Part shown: positions 56,982 through 64,000 of the stretch, one piece after another
Numbering within the stretch: position 1 is the first letter of the stretch
How the letters are laid out: each line of letters starts with the position of its first letter
Source of the DNA: Mesohalobacter halotolerans
Lineage (GTDB): Bacteria > Bacteroidota > Bacteroidia > Flavobacteriales > Flavobacteriaceae
Length of the DNA stretch: 64,000 nucleotides
Reading direction: 5' to 3'
Assembly: GCF_006120725.1 (NCBI RefSeq)
Contig: NZ_SWMU01000003.1
Coordinates: 186,001 to 250,000 of the forward strand
Made by a program: the position numbers and the translations under genes
Notes under the pieces: generated by a model
Databases searched by the model: none
What the model was told of the DNA's origin: nothing
The model's input: only the letters and a program-made list of their open reading frames with translations

Positions 56982-57920
56982 TTGCAATTTCCACAACCTT
57001 ACACACTTCAACAGATTGCGCAAATCTTAGATACAAAATTCGTTGGCAAGAGCGATTTTAAAATCACTGGCATGAATGAAATTCACGTCATTAATCCAGG
57101 GGAAATTGTTTTTGTTGACCATCCAAAATACTACGACAAGGCTCTTAACTCAAAAGCTAGTGTCATTTTAATAAACAAAGAAGTGGATTGCCCTGAAGGC
57201 AAAGCATTATTAATATCTGAAGATCCATTTAGAGATTTTAATAAACTCACAGATTATTTTAAGCGTTTTCAAAAAGCAGATCACAACATTAGTGATTCTG
57301 CTCAAATTGGTGATGATACTGTCATCCAACCTCAAGTATTTATTGGTCATCATGTCAAGATTGGTAAAAACTGTTTAATTCACCCTAATGTATGTATTTA
57401 TGATGGTGTTGAAATTGGAGATAACGTAATTATTCATGCTGGCGTTGTTATAGGAGCTGATGCCTTTTATTACAAAAATCGTCAAACCTACCATGACAAA
57501 CTCAAATCTGGAGGTAGTGTTGTTATAGAAGATGGCGTTGAGCTTGGTGCAAATACAACAATTGACAAAGGTGTTTCAGCAAATACTATCATCAAGAAAG
57601 GCACAAAGATTGACAACCAAGTCCAAATTGGCCATGACACTATTGTAGGAGAGCGATGTATTATTGCTGCCCAAGTCGGTATTGCCGGTTGCGTGGTTGT
57701 TGAGGATGAGGCTACCATTTGGGGACAGGTAGGTATTGCCAGTGGTTTAACTATTGGTAAAAAATCTACTATTCTTGCAACCTCTGGGATAAGCAAAGAT
57801 TGTGAGCCAGGTAAAACCTATTTTGGTTCGCCTGCCGCCGATGTCAGAAAAAAATACAGAGAATTGGCTTCTGTAAGCCGTTTACCCGAAGTGTTATCTA
57901 AACTCAAAAAATTAATTTAA
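56982..57920 (+). CDS. LpxD-like acyltransferase paralogue lacking the second active-site His
   Basis: A 312-residue LpxD paralogue starting at TTG. It has the uridine-binding-like N-terminal domain (YTLQQIAQILDTKFVGK, GEIVFVDHPKYYDK) and hexapeptide repeats. The first active-site His is kept (VQIGHDTIVG). Where LpxD at 53180 has GIAGHITIG this protein has GIASGLTIG, so the second His is Gly. The GADGFGF acyl-carrier segment is GADAFYY with a changed loop. It is 34 residues shorter than the true lpxD. It probably acylates a different sugar nucleotide or uses a different donor. It starts 3 bp after efp. Confidence 0.85.
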   Translation: MQFPQPYTLQQIAQILDTKFVGKSDFKITGMNEIHVINPGEIVFVDHPKYYDKALNSKASVILINKEVDCPEGKALLISEDPFRDFNKLTDYFKRFQKADHNISDSAQIGDDTVIQPQVFIGHHVKIGKNCLIHPNVCIYDGVEIGDNVIIHAGVVIGADAFYYKNRQTYHDKLKSGGSVVIEDGVELGANTTIDKGVSANTIIKKGTKIDNQVQIGHDTIVGERCIIAAQVGIAGCVVVEDEATIWGQVGIASGLTIGKKSTILATSGISKDCEPGKTYFGSPAADVRKKYRELASVSRLPEVLSKLKKLI

Positions 57921-57922
57921 AT

Positions 57923-58321
57923 ATGTCTTACAAAGACTTAGTGACTGATTTTTTATATTCAGAATATTACAAAGACAAATCTGTTTTTAAGGATTTTGTT
58001 CATCCAAAATTAGAATTGAATTGGAATAGTAGCGATGGATTTTTAAAACTCGATTTTGATGGTTTTTTCGAAATGGTTCAAAATATGGGGAAAACATTTG
58101 TTGCGCTAACTCCTGAATTTAGTCACATTTTTGCAGAAAACAATAAAGTTTGTGTGCGCTTCACTTACCATGTAGAAACTTTAGAACACGAAGAAAGTTT
58201 ACCGCTTGCTCACTTTATGAGCATATGGGAAGTTGAAGATGAAAAAATCAGAAAAGGCTTTTTAATGAGCCACGCCGCAGACGACAGTGTTGATAATATT
58301 TTTTCATATATCGAAAATTAA
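57923..58321 (+). CDS. NTF2/SnoaL-like domain protein
   Basis: A 132-residue single-domain protein with a cone-fold pattern: two N-terminal helices (YKDLVTDFLYSEYYKDKS), FVHPKLELNWNSSDG, FDGFFEMVQNMGK, then strands KVCVRFTYHVE and FMSIWEVEDEKI. This fits the NTF2-like superfamily, whose members are enzymes or ligand binders. No catalytic residues can be named. It starts 2 bp after the lpxD-like gene and ends the lipid A operon. Confidence 0.7.
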   Translation: MSYKDLVTDFLYSEYYKDKSVFKDFVHPKLELNWNSSDGFLKLDFDGFFEMVQNMGKTFVALTPEFSHIFAENNKVCVRFTYHVETLEHEESLPLAHFMSIWEVEDEKIRKGFLMSHAADDSVDNIFSYIEN

Positions 58322-58372
58322 ATTTGATTCCTAAAAGACACTTAATAACTTTAAGATATCGTCAAAAAAAAT

Positions 58373-58380
58373 TACTTTTG
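58373..58380 (+). promoter_or_regulatory. Candidate -7 box of sucD promoter
   Basis: TACTTTTG fits the Bacteroidota TAnnTTTG element and lies 20 bp before the sucD ATG, in the 79-bp gap after the NTF2-like gene. No clear TTTG -33 box is seen; a CTTTAA is about 20 bp upstream. Confidence 0.45.
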
Positions 58381-58400
58381 CCTAAATTCAAAATGAGATT

Positions 58401-59276
58401 ATGAGCGTTTTAGTTAACAAGAATTCAAATATTATAGTACAAGGATTTACAGGAAGTGAAGGGACATTCCACGCCGAACAAATGATTGAATACGGCAGCA
58501 ATGTTGTTGGTGGTGTCACACCGGGAAAAGGTGGTTCAACACATCTCGGTAAACCCGTATTCAACACTGTAAAAGAAGCAGTAAAAGAAGTTTCGGCTGA
58601 TACAACTATTATCTTTGTTCCACCTGCTTTTGCAGCTGATGCTATTATGGAAGCTGCCGATGCAGGTATAAAAGTGATTATAACCATTACAGAAGGTATT
58701 CCTGTTGCAGATATGATTAAAGCTTCAAACTACATCAAAAATAAAGATTGTAGATTGATTGGTCCTAATTGCCCGGGTGTCATTACGCCAGGTGAAGCCA
58801 AAGTTGGTATTATGCCTGGATTTGTATTTAAAAAAGGAAAAGTTGGTATCGTTTCAAAATCTGGTACGTTAACATACGAAGCAGCCGATCAAGTTGTCAA
58901 AGAAGGTTTAGGTATTACCACAGCCATCGGTATTGGTGGTGACCCTATCATTGGGACTACAACCAAAGAAGCTGTAGAACTTCTCGTTAACGATCCAGAA
59001 ACCGAATGTGTAGTCATGATAGGTGAAATTGGTGGACAATTAGAAACTGAAGCCGCGCAATGGTATAAAGACAGTGGTAGCAAAAAACCAGTTGTTGGAT
59101 TTATAGCCGGAGAAACAGCTCCTGCGGGAAGAACGATGGGTCACGCTGGCGCTATCGTTGGAGGTAGTGAAGATACTGCACAAGCTAAAAAGAAAATTTT
59201 AAAAGAAAGCGGCATTCATGTTGTAGATTCCCCAGCTGAAATCGGAAAAAAAGTAAAACAAGTTATGTCAGCATAA
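58401..59276 (+). CDS. sucD: Succinate-CoA ligase, alpha subunit
   Basis: A 291-residue alpha subunit with the CoA-binding Rossmann start ([29 protein letters not shown]), [27 protein letters not shown], and the active-site phospho-His in [13 protein letters not shown]. With SucC (not in this window) it makes ATP or GTP from succinyl-CoA in the TCA cycle. It stands alone between a promoter-like box and a strong terminator. Confidence 0.97.
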   Translation: MSVLVNKNSNIIVQGFTGSEGTFHAEQMIEYGSNVVGGVTPGKGGSTHLGKPVFNTVKEAVKEVSADTTIIFVPPAFAADAIMEAADAGIKVIITITEGIPVADMIKASNYIKNKDCRLIGPNCPGVITPGEAKVGIMPGFVFKKGKVGIVSKSGTLTYEAADQVVKEGLGITTAIGIGGDPIIGTTTKEAVELLVNDPETECVVMIGEIGGQLETEAAQWYKDSGSKKPVVGFIAGETAPAGRTMGHAGAIVGGSEDTAQAKKKILKESGIHVVDSPAEIGKKVKQVMSA

Positions 59277-59294
59277 ATTCTATTCCATTTTAAG

Positions 59295-59332
59295 AAAAAA
59301 TCGCTTTTTATATTTAAGAGCGATTTTTTTTT
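59295..59332 (+). terminator. Rho-independent terminator of sucD
   Basis: Arms aaaaaatcgct (59295-59305) and agcgatttttt (59319-59329) form an 11-bp stem with a 13-nt loop and a T-run, 19 bp past the sucD stop. Confidence 0.85.
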
Positions 59333-59403
59333 GAATAGTATGGAACTCAATTCCAATATTAAAATATTTATATTTACATTTCGTTAATATTTGAAATATA
59401 CTT

Positions 59404-60099
59404 ATGTCCGAAACTATATTGAGTTTAAAAAATGTAGCCATTTACCAGAGAGAATCACTTATCCTTTCGCAAGTAAATGTTTCTATTGAAAAAGGTGAAT
59501 TTGTATATCTTATTGGAAAAACAGGCACAGGGAAGAGTAGTTTTATGAAAACTCTTTATGGTGATATTCCACTAAAAGATGGACAAGGTGAGATTGTTGG
59601 TGTTAATCTCAAGACTTTAAAAGACAAGCAAATCCCGGAATTAAGACGCAAACTCGGTGTAGTTTTTCAAGATTTCAAGTTGCTTAACGACAGAAATGTC
59701 AAAGAAAATTTATTGTTCGTCTTAAAGGCTACAGGTTGGAAAGATAAAAGTAAGATAGAAAAGAAAATAGACGAGGTTTTACGTAAAGTTGGAATGCAAA
59801 CAAAACATTTTAAATTTCCATATCAACTTTCAGGTGGTGAACAACAACGCGTAGCCATCGCCCGAGCATTACTCAATGACCCTGAACTTATTCTAGCCGA
59901 TGAACCAACAGGAAACCTTGACCCCCAAACATCTGTTGAAGTTATGGAAGTTTTGCAAGACATCAACAAAAATGGGAATACAATATTAATGGCTACTCAC
60001 GATTATGCGCTTTTACTCAAATTTCCATCAAAGACATTAAAATGTGATGGTCAAAAAGTATTTGAGGTAGTACAGAAAAATGCAAAGACAGAAATTTAA
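59404..60099 (+). CDS. ftsE: Cell-division ABC ATPase FtsE
   Basis: A 231-residue ATPase with canonical motifs: Walker [11 protein letters not shown]-loop [10 protein letters not shown], signature [15 protein letters not shown], Walker [13 protein letters not shown] and the H-loop His in [30 protein letters not shown] fits flavobacterial FtsE. With FtsX it activates peptidoglycan hydrolysis at division. ftsX is not adjacent, as is often so in Bacteroidota. A glycosyltransferase gene follows 47 bp later. Its intact motifs are a useful contrast to the ABC protein at 7065. Confidence 0.88.
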   Translation: MSETILSLKNVAIYQRESLILSQVNVSIEKGEFVYLIGKTGTGKSSFMKTLYGDIPLKDGQGEIVGVNLKTLKDKQIPELRRKLGVVFQDFKLLNDRNVKENLLFVLKATGWKDKSKIEKKIDEVLRKVGMQTKHFKFPYQLSGGEQQRVAIARALLNDPELILADEPTGNLDPQTSVEVMEVLQDINKNGNTILMATHDYALLLKFPSKTLKCDGQKVFEVVQKNAKTEI

Positions 60100-60146
60100 A
60101 TTTCTATTGGATGTGGTTTTTAAATCTTACTGTAAATTGAACTAAT

Positions 60147-61016
60147 GTGTTTAGCATACTTATTCCTTGTTATGATTATCCAACTTATGATTTAGTCAAT
60201 GTCTTATTCAATCAATGCAAAGATTTAAACATTGTTTTTGAAATTTTAGTCAGCGAAGATGGAGGCAAAACTCACCTTGAGGACAATAAAAAGATAAATA
60301 AACTTGACAATTGCCAATATTTAATCAATCAAACCAACTTAGGTAGAGCTGGAAATATAAATCGCTTATTAAAAGTTTCTAAATATCATTTAAAATTGAT
60401 AGTCGATTGTGATGTTTGGCCCAAAACTACCCAGTTTATTAGTTATTATCTAAACCTATCTTCAAAATTGGAAACAGCTATATGCTTTGGTGGTATTGCA
60501 TATAATAAATTAAATAAAACTAAAAACCTCCGCTACAATTACGGGATCAAAAGGGAGTCAAGGCCTGCAAATTACCGCCAAAAAAATCCAATAAAATCAT
60601 TATTGACCTCTAATTTACTTCTCAAAAATTGTTCTGAACAATTTGATGAGCGTATTAACACCTATGGATACGAAGATTTGGTCTTTGCTCAAAATATTTA
60701 TGAGAAGAATATTGATATTATTCACACTGACAACCCAGTATATCACAACAATTTAGAAACAAATGAAGTGTATTTATCAAAAACTCAAAATGCCCTTAAG
60801 AATTTAATCTCTCTTGAAAAAAACAAAATCATTAAACCCAATTTGACAAATATCTCTAGAATATATCATGCCTTTTCAAGACTTTATCTTAACGGCATTT
60901 TGAATTTGTCCTATAACATTATGTCTAGAGTCTTATATAAACATCTATTAGTCTATGGCAGACCTTTATGGCTGTTTGATATCTATAAATTATTATTTTT
61001 CTCTAAACACTATTAA
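60147..61016 (+). CDS. Glycosyltransferase, GT-A fold
   Basis: A 289-residue enzyme starting at GTG. FSILIPCYDYPTYDLVNVLF, EILVSEDGGK, NLGRAGNINRLL, the metal-binding DCD in IVDCDVWP, SNLLLKNC and TYGYEDLVFAQNIY are the GT-A/GT2 order. The late GYEDL gives the likely general base. There is no membrane segment, so it acts at the cytosolic face. It starts the surface-glycan group and is followed directly by a second glycosyltransferase. The acceptor sugar cannot be told. Confidence 0.85.
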   Translation: MFSILIPCYDYPTYDLVNVLFNQCKDLNIVFEILVSEDGGKTHLEDNKKINKLDNCQYLINQTNLGRAGNINRLLKVSKYHLKLIVDCDVWPKTTQFISYYLNLSSKLETAICFGGIAYNKLNKTKNLRYNYGIKRESRPANYRQKNPIKSLLTSNLLLKNCSEQFDERINTYGYEDLVFAQNIYEKNIDIIHTDNPVYHNNLETNEVYLSKTQNALKNLISLEKNKIIKPNLTNISRIYHAFSRLYLNGILNLSYNIMSRVLYKHLLVYGRPLWLFDIYKLLFFSKHY

Positions 61017-61955
61017 ATGCCTTTTTTTTCAGTCATCATACCTCTTTATAATAAAGCTGACTTTATTTTAAATACCTTAAACAGTGTTCAAAAACAAACA
61101 TTTAAAGATTTTGAAGTCATTATTGTAAACGACGGCTCAACTGACAATAGTTTTGAGGTAGCCAAAAACTTAAACGATGAGAGATTTCGAGTAGTAAGCC
61201 AAGAAAATCAAGGCGCTTCAAGCGCTAGAAACAGAGGAGTAAATCTTGCCAGCGCAAATTGGATTGCTTTACTTGATGCTGATGATATCTGGTATGAAAA
61301 TCATCTTGAACAGCTTTACGAAACAATTCAAAAATTAAAAAATGTTGATCTTGTTTCTAATGCTTATCATGTAAAACTAAGTCCAAATTATATAAAGACT
61401 CCAAAATATAGCAAAACACCATCAGAGGAGATTTCATTAATTAAAAACTACTTTGAATATAGCTATATAGACCCATTGTTTTGGACTTCTTCTATTGCCT
61501 TCAAAAAAACATGTTTTGATAACATAAATGGCTTTGATGAAAATTTAAAAACAGGGCAAGATTTAGATTTGATGATTCGATTTACCCTAGAAAATTATGT
61601 ATTGGGTTATAATCCCAAGGTAACTTTACTTTATCAAAGATTTACACAAGAAAATTTATCTTCGACAATCGATTTGACAGAAAAACAAAAGTACATCAAC
61701 AAACATATTTATAATGAAATCAAAAGTACAAGCTTAAAAAAATATCTTGACATTAATAGATATTCTCTCTGTTTACAAGCCAAAATGAATGGGCAAATGA
61801 AACTTTATAAAGCAATGAAAACCCAAATTGATATTAGTAATTTAAGTTTCAAACAGCAACTCATTTTAAAATTACCCTCTTATATTTTGGGCTTTTTAAA
61901 GTTAATACAAGCCAAACTTATTGCCATTAATATATACAAGTCGGCTTTCAACTAG
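61017..61955 (+). CDS. Glycosyltransferase family 2
   Basis: A 312-residue GT2: FFSVIIPLYNKADFILNTLNS, FEVIIVNDGSTDNS, QGASSARNRGVNLAS, the DxD in ALLDADDIWYENH, and NGFDENLKTGQDLDLMIRF with the late acidic pair. It begins on the base after the previous stop. Its C-terminal 60 residues are hydrophobic or basic and probably bind the membrane. The 3' end faces the convergent phosphoethanolamine-transferase-like gene with a 23-bp gap. Confidence 0.93.
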   Translation: MPFFSVIIPLYNKADFILNTLNSVQKQTFKDFEVIIVNDGSTDNSFEVAKNLNDERFRVVSQENQGASSARNRGVNLASANWIALLDADDIWYENHLEQLYETIQKLKNVDLVSNAYHVKLSPNYIKTPKYSKTPSEEISLIKNYFEYSYIDPLFWTSSIAFKKTCFDNINGFDENLKTGQDLDLMIRFTLENYVLGYNPKVTLLYQRFTQENLSSTIDLTEKQKYINKHIYNEIKSTSLKKYLDINRYSLCLQAKMNGQMKLYKAMKTQIDISNLSFKQQLILKLPSYILGFLKLIQAKLIAINIYKSAFN

Positions 61956-61978
61956 TTTGTGAGAATGACTTTGAAAAC

Positions 61979-63592
61979 TTAGGGCAAGTCTTCATAAAAT
62001 TTATTTTTAAAAGCTCGCCGTTTTAATGTGCTAGATTGTTTTGTAAAAATACTTTTTGTCAAATCTAAGCTGTCAAATTGTATGGCATTAAGCTCAGAAA
62101 ATGTGTGTATAAAGTTTTTTAGATTATAAGGATTTTTAGGTAAATATTGAGTAGAAAAATCTCTTTTAAACCTGTCATTCATCCAGATAAAAAAGGGAAT
62201 TTCAAGCATTGCCTTTGTAGGGTTTTCTTCAGCATGACCAGAAAAATCAATACTTTCATAAACTTCGTCTCCATGATCAGAAAAATACAGGATATAACTA
62301 GAGTGGTCAATTTTTGCTATTTCTTTAAATACTTGTTTAAGAAAGAAATCGTGATATAATACCGCGTTATCATAGGCATTTGAACGTTGGTGAGCTTGTG
62401 GATGGTCAAAATTTGATGGACTTTTCCCATCAAATGTATTAAACTTTTCAGGGTAACGGTCACTGTAAAGCAAATGGGTTCCAAGTGGATGCAAAACGAT
62501 AAACTTTTTAGCTGCGTTATGATTTAACGCCTTTTTAAATGCTGGTAACAAAACCTCATCATAAGGAGTAATCGTTCCATCTGAAGCTGTATTTTTTGTA
62601 ATGTATTTATCGCTACTTCTAGCAATGAGTGTAACTAGACTTTCGTATTGTCCTATTGGTCTTTGGTTTGATAACCAAAAGGTTTTGAAACCAGCTTGAT
62701 TCATCATTTGAATAATTGAAAAATCTTTGTCACCCGACAAACTGTTTAGGGTTAGAGCATCCTTTAAAGCGCCAATTGTATGGGCATGTGAACTAATAAC
62801 ATCTTCATAAAGCCATAAGTCTGATTTTAGACTATCTAAAAAAGGTGTGGTTTTACGTTTATAACCATAAACACTCATTCGCCGTCTTGTGGTAGATTCA
62901 CCTATAATTAAAACATAAGTCGCGGTATCAACAGATTGTTTGAGCTTAAAACCATCAATATCAGAGATTGGTTTATCGATATTGTATTGTTGCATTTTTT
63001 TTTGCTCTTCAACGTATTCAAAAACAGACGACACACTAAGGTATAGAAAATTGTATTGCTGAAAACCTCTGTAAATCATTAGACTGAGCGGAATCAATAT
63101 ACCTAGAAAGTACAATAAAGTCTGATATTTATGGAACTTCGGTAGGCTAAAAACAGGTCGTTTTAAAAAGTAGTACACAAACAAAATTAGATATGAAATA
63201 ATCATTAAGACAATAAAGGGGTTTAAGTAGAATTCAACGAATTCACGGGCCTCGGCAAGATTGGTTTCTAATAAAATAAAGATTGAAGACGCACTAATAT
63301 TTGCTTTAAATAAATAGTAATAAATACTTTCAAACAGATTATTAATCACAAATATGAAATAGCCAAAAAACTGAAATAAGTACTGCCATTTACCTTTAAA
63401 TATTAAACTAAAAGAGATGATGATAACTAGAATAGCTGAGTTTTCTACAAAATTTCTAGGTAAAATGCGATTTAAACCAAAACCATACGCCTGAAAAACA
63501 AAAGCCAAAAATAAAGGTAAAAGCCAAAATGTGATAGCTTCCTTATTTTGCCTTACTAAGCCTTTTATAGTCTTGAATAGCGTTGACGCCAT
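61979..63592 (-). CDS. Phosphoethanolamine transferase-like membrane enzyme (EptA family)
   Basis: A 537-residue protein with five N-terminal membrane segments (residues about 18-180) and a periplasmic sulfatase-fold domain: VLIIGESTTRRRMSVYGYKR with the nucleophilic Thr at 234-235, KTTPFLDSL, HPLGTHLLYSDRYP, and YFSDHGDEVYES with the metal Asp and His. EptA-type enzymes move phosphoethanolamine from lipid to lipid A or glycans. The start codon lies inside the 3' end of the upstream glycosyltransferase (50-bp overlap), and no later start is available. Acceptor is unknown. Confidence 0.88.
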   Translation of the reverse strand: MASTLFKTIKGLVRQNKEAITFWLLPLFLAFVFQAYGFGLNRILPRNFVENSAILVIIISFSLIFKGKWQYLFQFFGYFIFVINNLFESIYYYLFKANISASSIFILLETNLAEAREFVEFYLNPFIVLMIISYLILFVYYFLKRPVFSLPKFHKYQTLLYFLGILIPLSLMIYRGFQQYNFLYLSVSSVFEYVEEQKKMQQYNIDKPISDIDGFKLKQSVDTATYVLIIGESTTRRRMSVYGYKRKTTPFLDSLKSDLWLYEDVISSHAHTIGALKDALTLNSLSGDKDFSIIQMMNQAGFKTFWLSNQRPIGQYESLVTLIARSSDKYITKNTASDGTITPYDEVLLPAFKKALNHNAAKKFIVLHPLGTHLLYSDRYPEKFNTFDGKSPSNFDHPQAHQRSNAYDNAVLYHDFFLKQVFKEIAKIDHSSYILYFSDHGDEVYESIDFSGHAEENPTKAMLEIPFFIWMNDRFKRDFSTQYLPKNPYNLKNFIHTFSELNAIQFDSLDLTKSIFTKQSSTLKRRAFKNKFYEDLP

Positions 63593-64000
63593 ATTTCCAA
63601 AATTGTAATATTTGAGAACAACTGATAACTCTACGCTTTATCAATATCCAAATATAACGTATCAACCAAAGATAAATTAGATTTTTGTATTGTAAATATT
63701 TCTGCGCAGTTAGAGCTTGTGTATATGCTTTTGAATCTTCATTGGGAACAGATGTTTTGCCATAATGCTTTACAATAGGTTTTGGGACAAATGCTACTTT
63801 TAAACCCGCACGGATAACATCATCTCTAAACACAGCTTCTTCGAACCAATGAAATCGTTCACCAAAACTAAAAATCGTATTAAATCTTATTTCAGCTTTA
63901 TTAATTTTTTGAGAGTTAAATGTGATTTCCATCGATGTTAAAGATTGTTTATGAAGTAATTTATTTTGATAAGCAGCTTTTTCTTGATAAGTCTTATAAA
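63543..64000 (-). CDS. Glycosyltransferase family 2, C-terminal part, 5' end outside window
   Basis: On the minus strand the frame is open from the window edge to the stop at 63543, so the protein continues outside. The visible 151 residues include MEITFNSQKINKAEIRFNTIF, GERFHWFEEAVFRDDVIRAG and VPKPIVKHYGKTSVP, the C-terminal half of a GT2 enzyme (the F-E-E-A plays the role of the GEE/ED motif). The tail is hydrophobic and basic. It overlaps the EptA-like gene by 50 bp and so is in one operon with it. Confidence 0.8.
   Translation of the reverse strand, partial: YKTYQEKAAYQNKLLHKQSLTSMEITFNSQKINKAEIRFNTIFSFGERFHWFEEAVFRDDVIRAGLKVAFVPKPIVKHYGKTSVPNEDSKAYTQALTAQKYLQYKNLIYLWLIRYIWILIKRRVISCSQILQFWKYGVNAIQDYKRLSKAK

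Overview
The window is a chromosomal segment of a flavobacterium (phylum Bacteroidota, probably family Flavobacteriaceae). The evidence is the AT-rich composition, the type IX secretion regulator PorX, the fused lpxC-fabZ gene, families typical of the group (DUF3667, DUF3810, DUF6268, CarboxypepD_reg-like), promoters that fit the Bacteroidota -7 box TAnnTTTG, and the tRNA-tuf-tRNA-secE-nusG-rplKAJL-rpoBC block. I see no prophage, insertion sequence, CRISPR array or plasmid gene. Genus cannot be fixed from this sequence alone.

Layout. 1-5.2 kb: the 3'-truncated (by the window edge) purB, a cysteine-free sirtuin, a CarboxypepD_reg-like exported protein, a DEAD-box RNA helicase and a short-chain dehydrogenase broken by an in-frame TAA. 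5.3-11.5 kb: a DUF3667 membrane protein, then a compact TetR - ABC exporter - HlyD - TolC operon whose ABC ATPase has lost almost every catalytic motif except Walker A. 11.5-17.8 kb: DUF3179, a GNAT-like protein, a sigma-54 activator without a DNA-binding domain next to a DUF6268 barrel, dnaJ/grpE and a YceI lipoprotein. 17.9-31.7 kb: the gene-expression core on the minus strand (tRNA-Thr, -Tyr, -Gly, -Thr, tuf, tRNA-Trp, secE, nusG, rplK, rplA, rplJ, rplL, rpoB, rpoC, DUF3467). Two hairpin-rich repeats that copy part of an adjacent tRNA 3' end sit in this block.

31.8-44.7 kb, still minus strand: a Xer recombinase, an acyl-CoA dehydrogenase, a helix-hairpin-helix protein, an AGCS symporter with an unusual exported N-terminal region, a CPA2 antiporter, a PspC-like protein, two linked amidohydrolase-fold proteins and DUF3810. 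44.8-49.8 kb: purL and rmuC on the plus strand. 49.9-59.3 kb: tsaE and porX (minus), a divergent SAMHD1-like HD protein, then the lipid A operon lpxD - lpxC/fabZ - lpxA - efp - second lpxD-like gene - NTF2-like, and sucD with its own promoter and terminator. 59.4-64 kb: ftsE and a surface-glycan group of three glycosyltransferases plus a phosphoethanolamine-transferase-like enzyme; the last glycosyltransferase runs off the window.

The strongest candidates for undescribed biology are the exporter with a degenerate ATPase, the lipoyl-like insertion in the AGCS transporter, the diverged LpxD paralogue, the amidohydrolase pair with lost metal sites, and the tRNA-end duplications. All motif statements were read by eye from the translations; no database search or folding calculation was run.
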